From Candidatus Saccharibacteria bacterium UBA3218 (GTDB taxonomy: Bacteria; Patescibacteriota; Saccharimonadia; Saccharimonadales; Saccharimonadaceae): a stretch of DNA of 36,212 nucleotides. The stretch spans positions 29,510-65,721 of the forward strand of contig DEWE01000005.1 of NCBI GenBank assembly GCA_002363125.1. Direction: 5' to 3'. The notes under the pieces are model-generated. The model ran no database searches and was not told the DNA's origin. It worked only from the letters and a program-made list of their open reading frames with translations. Below, piece by piece: positions 31,396 through 36,212 of the stretch; position 1 is the first letter of the stretch, and the number at the start of each line of letters is the position of its first letter. The position numbers were made by a program, and so were the translations under genes.

Positions 31396-31937
31396 AATAG
31401 CTCCTTTATTTTATCTTCCATTTCTTCCGGAGTATCAGTAGGTCCAAAGCGATATACTACTTTTCCATCCCTATCTACTACAAATTTTGTAAAATTCCAC
31501 TTAATAAACCCTTCTTCTTTCTTTGCGCCAGGTATTTTAGAAATAGCTTTCATGGCTAATTTATTTTTTATGCCCTTAGGCTCTTTGTCTTCTTTGATTT
31601 GTAACTTCAAATATACAAATAACGGGTCCGCCTTATCGCCATTCACCTCTATTTTGGCAAACCTCGGGAAAGTAGTTTTGTATCGCATAGTGCAAAATTC
31701 ATTAATTTCATTATCTGTCCCTGGAGCCTGATGCCCAAACTGATCACATGGAAAATCCAATATCACGAGTCCTTTTTTCTGATATTTCTGGTACAAATCT
31801 TCTAACCCCTTATATTGCGGCGTAAAACCACATCCAGTAGCAGTGTTAACTACTACCAAAACTTTGCCCTTATATTCTTTTAAACAAACTTTTTCACCCT
31901 TATTACTTTTTACTACAAAATCATATATATTTGTCAT
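31392..31937 (-). CDS. gpx: Glutathione peroxidase-family thiol peroxidase
   Basis: The 181 aa protein has the peroxidatic Cys36 in NTATGCGFTPQY, the second conserved Cys64 in FPCDQFG followed by Gln70, and KWNFTKFVV with the catalytic Trp and Asn. Bacterial members with the second Cys generally use thioredoxin rather than glutathione; the adjacent trxA and trxB support that. A TGC-TATAAT at 31955-31960 and GGGAG before the ATG mark it as first gene of the operon. Confidence 0.95.
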   Translation of the reverse strand: MTNIYDFVVKSNKGEKVCLKEYKGKVLVVVNTATGCGFTPQYKGLEDLYQKYQKKGLVILDFPCDQFGHQAPGTDNEINEFCTMRYKTTFPRFAKIEVNGDKADPLFVYLKLQIKEDKEPKGIKNKLAMKAISKIPGAKKEEGFIKWNFTKFVVDRDGKVVYRFGPTDTPEEMEDKIKELL

Positions 31938-31973
31938 AATCGCTCCCTATCACAATTATAGCATGTAGCCTTA

Positions 31974-34130
31974 TTAAACTTTGTTTATTACTGGTATTAC
32001 GATTGGTGTATGGCCAGTGGCATCAAACAAAATATGCGTAATATCTTCTTTAATTTCTTCCTTCAAAACTTTCATCTCCGGATCTGTAGAAATAGATTTA
32101 TCGGTTTTTTGTCTTAGATAATGCCTAATCTTACCAATCAATTCTTCCGAATTATCTAAATATATAAACGCACGTGACACAATATCTGGAGTTTTCATAA
32201 GGTGCCCGGTCTTTTTATTTAAGGTCAAAACTATTACAAAAATCCCTTCGCGCGAAATATGGATACGATCCTTGATCACAGCTTCGTGCACCGGCTGATC
32301 AGCATCGTCATAAAGTTTGTTGCCAACCGGAATACGTCCACATTTGCGAATTTTCTTATCTTTTGTAAGCTCCGTTACATCACCGTCATCCGAAATCAAA
32401 ATTCTCTCCCTCGGAATACCAATCACATTCTCAGCCATCTCAGCATTATGCTCTAACATATAAAATTCGCCGTGATATGGCATATAATTCAGTGGCTTAA
32501 GCCTCGTCACGAAGTCCACATGATCTTCATAGTAGGCATGGCCAGAAAGGTGCAAAGGCCCAATATTAGTCAAATGCGTCTTCCCATTTTGAATCACCTG
32601 AGCGCCCTCACGAAGCAGCCCATCTACTGTCGAGACCACATGTGGCTCATTGCCAGGGATCGGATTAGATGAAAATACAATCGTATCTGTAGATTTTATT
32701 TTTATATATTTATGCGCGCCAGTTATCATCCTGTTGAGCACCGCGTTAAGCTCACCCTGAGATCCTGTACAAACAATACAAACCTTTTCGTCTGGCATTT
32801 TCACGATATCTTCCATTTTTACAATCGTGTCTTTTGGCACTTTTATGGACTTTGAGCGAAGCGCTACTTCTAGGTTATTAATCATTGAAAAACCGGAAAA
32901 TGCCACTTTACGTCCACGCGCTGCCGCTTCTTTCAAAATAAGCTCAATTCTTAAAATCTGAGACGAAAAACAAGAAATTATCACACGACCGTTTGCGTAA
33001 TGATCCATTACTTTACCTAAGTTCTCACCCACATCATACTCCGAATGTGGATGTCTGCCCGGAGAATCTATATTCGTAGATTCATTAAGCATCAAAGTAA
33101 TGCCCTCATTTTTAACAATTTCATCGATTCTCTCATAATCCGTCTGAATCCCCATCGGCCTTTCCTCGTGTCTCCAGTCACCAGACATATAAATCACGCC
33201 ATTCGGTGTCCGTACCACTATGGCCGTATTGCCAGGAATAGAATGTAAAGTATGAATAAATTCTACCGACAAATGCTCACTAACCTGAAATTTCTCATGT
33301 TTGAATGGATCTACTACCTGATAATTCATATCTGGCACATCTTCTAGCTCGGACATCTGCTTTTTGATCATACCAATCGTAAAATCTGTACCATAGATCG
33401 GCATAAGAGGTGAAAACTTTGGTAAAAGATGTTTGCAGGCTCCAATATGATCTAGGTGTGCGTGCGTAAAGCAAATCGCTTTTATTTTATCCATATTATC
33501 TTCTAGATATTTAATATCAGGAATCATATAATTCACCCCTGGATAATCCTCGCTAGCAAACAATACACCCATATCCACGACGATCATCTCGGATTTATAC
33601 TCAATAAGCGTCATATTTTTACCAATACCAAACTCGCCAAGACCACCAATTGGTATAATCCTCACAGATTCTGGATCTGGACGCGCTGACTTTAGCTGTG
33701 CATTCGTCACCTGCTCACCGCCATAACCATTATAGTGAGATTTATTGACTGGTACCCCAATAATATGCTGTGTAGCCTGCATATTTACATCTTGAGACAA
33801 CATCCTCTGGTGATGCACCATGTCACCCTTACGAGTACTTACGGATAAATTAACTTTTCTCTGTTCGGCTTCTGTCTTCGCCTTAGATTTGTCGTTTTTT
33901 TCAGCTTTAAGTTCAGCTTTTTTACCTTTAGAGGCCTTTTTTTGCCCTTTTAAGGCATTTTTAGCTTGTTTGGCCGTGTTACCCACCAATTCGGCATCTT
34001 TGCCCCCTGGGGCAAAATTAGAGTTAAAATTGCGATTTTGTGCCGCTTCAAACTGTTTTTTTATGTCTGGTAACCTCTCGGCCCTAGATTTCAGAAGCCG
34101 CGCACGACGCTCTTCTTCTTTTAAATTCAT
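31974..34130 (-). CDS. rnj: Ribonuclease J with basic N-terminal extension
   Basis: RNase J is a metallo-beta-lactamase/beta-CASP nuclease for mRNA decay and rRNA 5' maturation. The catalytic domain starts at about 156 (RIIPIGGLGEFG); zinc-binding HAHLDH is at 223-228. The beta-CASP region (GRVIISCFSSQ, CTGSQGE) and C-terminal HLSGHAYYEDH and YMPYHGEFY follow. The first 155 residues are an extra Lys/Ala/Gln-rich, probably disordered segment (for example KGQKKASKGKKAELKAEK), a plausible RNA- or partner-binding tail. Total 718 aa against about 555 in B. subtilis. Canonical -35/-10 and a leader with AAAGGAAA precede it. Confidence 0.96.
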   Translation of the reverse strand: MNLKEEERRARLLKSRAERLPDIKKQFEAAQNRNFNSNFAPGGKDAELVGNTAKQAKNALKGQKKASKGKKAELKAEKNDKSKAKTEAEQRKVNLSVSTRKGDMVHHQRMLSQDVNMQATQHIIGVPVNKSHYNGYGGEQVTNAQLKSARPDPESVRIIPIGGLGEFGIGKNMTLIEYKSEMIVVDMGVLFASEDYPGVNYMIPDIKYLEDNMDKIKAICFTHAHLDHIGACKHLLPKFSPLMPIYGTDFTIGMIKKQMSELEDVPDMNYQVVDPFKHEKFQVSEHLSVEFIHTLHSIPGNTAIVVRTPNGVIYMSGDWRHEERPMGIQTDYERIDEIVKNEGITLMLNESTNIDSPGRHPHSEYDVGENLGKVMDHYANGRVIISCFSSQILRIELILKEAAARGRKVAFSGFSMINNLEVALRSKSIKVPKDTIVKMEDIVKMPDEKVCIVCTGSQGELNAVLNRMITGAHKYIKIKSTDTIVFSSNPIPGNEPHVVSTVDGLLREGAQVIQNGKTHLTNIGPLHLSGHAYYEDHVDFVTRLKPLNYMPYHGEFYMLEHNAEMAENVIGIPRERILISDDGDVTELTKDKKIRKCGRIPVGNKLYDDADQPVHEAVIKDRIHISREGIFVIVLTLNKKTGHLMKTPDIVSRAFIYLDNSEELIGKIRHYLRQKTDKSISTDPEMKVLKEEIKEDITHILFDATGHTPIVIPVINKV

Positions 34131-34168
34131 AATTTTCCTTTTTGTTACAAGTAAATTTAGCTGTCTCT

Positions 34169-34211
34169 ATTATAGCAAAACCCTTGCACTTTTTCAAGTT
34201 TTTGCTATAAT
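34169..34211. promoter_or_regulatory. Interleaved divergent promoters of rnj and nusA
   Basis: nusA: TTGCAC (34184-34189), 16 nt, TGC-TATAAT (34206-34211). rnj on the minus strand: TTGAAA (34192-34197), 17 nt, TGC-TATAAT (34169-34174). The rnj -35 lies between the nusA -35 and -10. The outer TTGCTATAAT elements form a perfect inverted repeat. Confidence 0.8.
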
Positions 34212-34227
34212 TAGTATATACAGATTA

Positions 34228-34248
34228 AACCGACCATCAAGGCCGGTT
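34228..34248 (+). promoter_or_regulatory. Hairpin in the nusA 5' leader
   Basis: AACCGACC-ATCAA-GGCCGGTT, eight positions with one A-C mismatch, followed by TGTTTTAATA. It sits about 24 nt before the ATG; a weak attenuator or stability element is possible. Confidence 0.4.
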
Positions 34249-34271
34249 GTTTTAATATAAAGAAAGGAATT

Positions 34272-35378
34272 ATGGAAAGTTTGGATCTCAAACAAATGTC
34301 TGCCATGGTAGATATTATCGCCGAAGAAAAAGGCCTACCAAGGGACACTGTTTTAAGCGTCATCGAACAAGCCATCGCTGCTGCTTGGCGTAAAGACAAT
34401 GGTGATCGCGAAATGAATGTCCGTGCAGTATTAAACACCAAAACCGGTGAAGCCGATGTATATGTAGCTCGCGAGGTAATCGAAGATGAGGTTGGCTATA
34501 ATCCATCAACAGAGATCCCTCTAAAAGAGGCTGGTAAAGACGCTAAAATTGGCGATATAGTCGAAGAGAAATCAAAAGTAACAACTTTTGGCCGTGTTGC
34601 TGCGATGACCGCCAAACAAGTAGTTATTCAACGTCTTCGTGAAGCAGAAAATGATGCTGTACTTACTGCTTTTGAAGACAAAATTGGTACCGTAGTCACC
34701 GGCACCGTTTCTCGCGTCGAACCAAAGCTAGTCCGTATTGATCTTGGACGCGCTTCTGGTATTATGCCAAAAAGTGAGCAAATTGATGGTGAATATTATA
34801 CCGTTGGTAGTCGCCTTAAGGTTTATATTAAAAATATCGAACGCGGAGAACGTGGCGCACAGCTCATCCTCTCTCGCGGCAATGCCGAATTCGTTGAATA
34901 CTTATTCCGTCAAGAAGTTCCAGAATTAGACAACGGCACTGTAGAAATCCGTGGCATCGCTCGCGAAGCTGGCCGACGCACCAAAATCGCTGTTATGTCT
35001 ACCGTACCAGGCGTAGATCCAGTTGGTACTTTCGTAGGTGGTCGTGGTATCCGTGTGCAGGCCGTCATGAATGAAATTGGTGATCGTGAAAAGATCGATG
35101 TCATCAACTGGAGTGACAACGCTTCTGAATATATTCGTGAAGCCTTAAGTCCAGCTGAAGTATCTAAGGTAGAAATCGATGGCAAAAAAGCTAAGGTATT
35201 CGTCACCGAAGACCAACAGTCTATCGCCATTGGTAAGCAGGGCCAAAACGTTCGTCTTGCTTCAAAACTTACTGGTTTTGATATTGATATCGAACTCGCT
35301 AAAGCTCCGACCAAAAAGAAGAAGCAAAACGTAGAAGACTCTCTCCTCTCAGCTGTTGAGGAAGCTACTGAAGAGTAA
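34272..35378 (+). CDS. nusA: Transcription factor NusA
   Basis: NusA binds RNA polymerase and modulates pausing, termination and antitermination. The 368 aa protein has the N-terminal RNAP-binding domain (about 1-125), an S1 domain (about 134-200, GTVVTGTVSRVE), KH1 (about 225-285, with VGTFVGGRGIRVQAV) and KH2 (about 300-345, with SIAIGKQGQNVRLA). No C-terminal acidic repeats are present, as in most Gram-positives. AAGGAA precedes the ATG. It is monocistronic and ends in a strong terminator, so infB is not linked here as it often is. Confidence 0.97.
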   Translation: MESLDLKQMSAMVDIIAEEKGLPRDTVLSVIEQAIAAAWRKDNGDREMNVRAVLNTKTGEADVYVAREVIEDEVGYNPSTEIPLKEAGKDAKIGDIVEEKSKVTTFGRVAAMTAKQVVIQRLREAENDAVLTAFEDKIGTVVTGTVSRVEPKLVRIDLGRASGIMPKSEQIDGEYYTVGSRLKVYIKNIERGERGAQLILSRGNAEFVEYLFRQEVPELDNGTVEIRGIAREAGRRTKIAVMSTVPGVDPVGTFVGGRGIRVQAVMNEIGDREKIDVINWSDNASEYIREALSPAEVSKVEIDGKKAKVFVTEDQQSIAIGKQGQNVRLASKLTGFDIDIELAKAPTKKKKQNVEDSLLSAVEEATEE

Positions 35379-35388
35379 TCAAAAAAAT

Positions 35389-35416
35389 AAAAACCCTCAC
35401 TCTAGTGAGGGTTTTT
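35389..35416 (+). terminator. Terminator of nusA
   Basis: Perfect 12 bp stem AAAAACCCTCAC/GTGAGGGTTTTT with loop TCTA, 11 nt after the stop. Confidence 0.93.
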
Positions 35417-35455
35417 AGTATTTGCGCCGAAGCCTCAAAGTAATCATCTCGCCTA

Positions 35456-35881
35456 TTATGGTTTAGTCTTTATGGATACACCGTATTTTTTTTCATACCT
35501 ATGCACTACAACCCAGCCGCTAAAAACTTCCAAACAGATCATAGCCATAGTCAAATAATAAACGTACGCAATACTCAAAAAAACCATTAAGATGAACTTA
35601 ATAATCTGGTCGATAAGCTCCCCACCAGTTATAACATTAGTATTGCTAAAAAGATATAATAATATTACTATAAAACCCGTAATAAAAGAATATCTTACAA
35701 AAAATACCCTGCTAAAACGATATGACATCTTAATTCTAAGCTCTTCTCTCTCGAAATAATTTTTACTTCTCTTGACTCTTTCTTCATCTTGTTTAGACAC
35801 ATAAGGGCTAAAGATAGCCAGAAAAAGCCCAAGAACAACACTAAAAATCAGCGCAAATACCCAAACACTTAAAGAACTCAT
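35456..35881 (-). CDS. Small membrane protein, function unknown
   Basis: I do not recognise this 141 aa protein. It has three hydrophobic segments (about 5-27, 62-82 and 92-120), a charged cytoplasmic loop after the first (KQDEERVKRSKNYFEREE) and a basic C-terminal tail. The ATG follows a G-rich Shine-Dalgarno (AAGGGGGGTG), and TGA-TATGAT at 35914-35919 is a likely promoter. It lies between the rRNA terminator and nusA as a single gene. Confidence 0.72.
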   Translation of the reverse strand: MSSLSVWVFALIFSVVLGLFLAIFSPYVSKQDEERVKRSKNYFEREELRIKMSYRFSRVFFVRYSFITGFIVILLYLFSNTNVITGGELIDQIIKFILMVFLSIAYVYYLTMAMICLEVFSGWVVVHRYEKKYGVSIKTKP

Positions 35882-35939
35882 CCAGTCACCCCCCTTCGTT
35901 TGAATGTACTTCTATCATATCATAAAATCATAAAAACAC

Positions 35940-35967
35940 AAAAATCCACCCCTTAGGGTGGATTTTT
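35940..35967 (-). terminator. Terminator of the rRNA operon
   Basis: Perfect 12 bp stem AAAAATCCACCC/GGGTGGATTTTT with loop CTTA, just after the 5S gene on the minus strand. Confidence 0.92.
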
Positions 35968-35972
35968 CATAA

Positions 35973-36079
35973 TTTGGCACCTTCCTAGTTTCCCGCAAAG
36001 CAGTATAATCGGCGCTACTGGGCTTGACTTCTGTGTTCGGAATGGGAACAGGTATTTCCCCAGCGCTATGGGCACCAAA
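35973..36079 (-). rRNA. rrf: 5S ribosomal RNA
   Basis: The minus strand reads a typical 5S: terminal helix TTTGGTGCC/GGTGCCAAA (with two wobble pairs), the loop block CCCATTCCGAACACAGAAGT and AGTAGCGCC. Ends are set by helix I and may shift by a few bases. Confidence 0.95.
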
Positions 36080-36081
36080 TT

Positions 36082-36105
36082 GTAATAATACGTCAATATT
36101 ATTAC
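36082..36105. repeat. Perfect hairpin in the 23S-5S spacer
   Basis: GTAATAATA/TATTATTAC, 9 bp arms and 6 nt loop, 2 nt from the 5S 5' end. It fits an RNase processing stem. The spacer (about 36082-36190) has another short hairpin (GGTGT/ACACC) and no tRNA. Confidence 0.6.
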
Positions 36106-36189
36106 TATTGATGTCCATAAGGTAAACCAAAAGATTTTAAATGACGTCTACGCGGTGTCTTAAACACCAATTGCTAGCTAAGTCCAAAA

Positions 36190-36212
36190 CATAAAAAGGC
36201 GATGGACCTATT
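36190..36212 (-). rRNA. rrl: 23S ribosomal RNA, last bases (partial)
   Basis: The minus strand at the edge reads AATAGGTCCATCGCC, matching the conserved 3' end region of 23S rRNA (ACUAAUAG then a variable end pairing with the 23S 5' end). The rest lies beyond the window. The exact 3' end is an estimate. Confidence 0.7.

Noticed and set aside
1..36212. CRISPR arrays, insertion sequences, prophage or toxin-antitoxin pairs
   Set aside because: No regularly spaced repeats, transposase, integrase or phage structural motifs were found on reading both strands.

Overview
This 36.2 kb window looks like a chromosomal segment of a low-GC, genome-reduced bacterium with a Gram-positive-type envelope, most likely a Patescibacteria/CPR member near Candidatus Saccharibacteria (TM7). 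The evidence is overlapping housekeeping operons, several enzymes shorter than their families (MetK, Pgk, TrxB, TrxA), a sortase, DUF2207, DUF3048, DUF4367 and PEGA proteins, and RNase J. UGA is used as a normal stop (for example at the GTGA and TGATG junctions), so the CPR lineages that read UGA as glycine are unlikely. Lineage is inference; the 5S gene and the 23S edge at the right end could settle it. I see no prophage, insertion sequence or CRISPR array.

Layout. 1-4.3 kb: the 3' part of murA, convergent with a pyk-pgk operon, then a small membrane protein. 4.3-9.3 kb: tRNA-Glu(UUC), a lemA-htpX-membrane protein-ligA operon read leftward, and tRNA-Gly(GCC). 9.3-12.8 kb: an internally deleted Na+/Ca2+ exchanger coupled to an EamA-type transporter, tRNA-Cys, a der-pth operon and tRNA-Glu(CUC). 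12.8-20.2 kb: a surface block (DUF3048 protein, secreted anchored protein, gltX, DUF4367 protein, PEGA protein, sortase) and tRNA-Leu(CAA). 20.2-25.1 kb: metK under a SAM riboswitch, a GT4 glycosyltransferase with a CDP-alcohol phosphatidyltransferase, and a DUF2207 protein. 25.1-29.9 kb: smpB-xth-ribokinase-like operon, then tRNA-Leu(UAA)-GT8-PlsC-GT8. 29.9-34.1 kb: a gpx-trxA-trxB redox operon with a membrane protein, and rnj. 34.2-36.2 kb: nusA, a small membrane protein, 5S rRNA and the very end of 23S rRNA.

How the genes fit together. Gpx, TrxA and TrxB form a self-contained thiol peroxidase chain. RNase J, NusA, SmpB, Pth and Der serve RNA turnover, transcription and ribosome work. The GT4/CDP-alcohol pair and the GT8-PlsC-GT8 run suggest glycolipid or cell-surface polymer synthesis. 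Pyk and Pgk belong to lower glycolysis.

The most notable signals are: nearly every promoter is an extended -10 (TGnTATAAT) and about ten genes place it 6-8 nt before ATG, implying leaderless mRNAs; a SAM-I-like riboswitch whose closing helix contains two bases of the metK start codon; a 75% GC palindromic in-frame insert in der; a tRNA-Gly with U19-A56 in place of G19-C56; a LigA without its zinc-finger cysteines; a TrxB lacking about 50 residues of its NADPH domain; and degenerate tRNA 3'-end copies just downstream of two tRNA genes. No single island stands out as a new multi-gene system.
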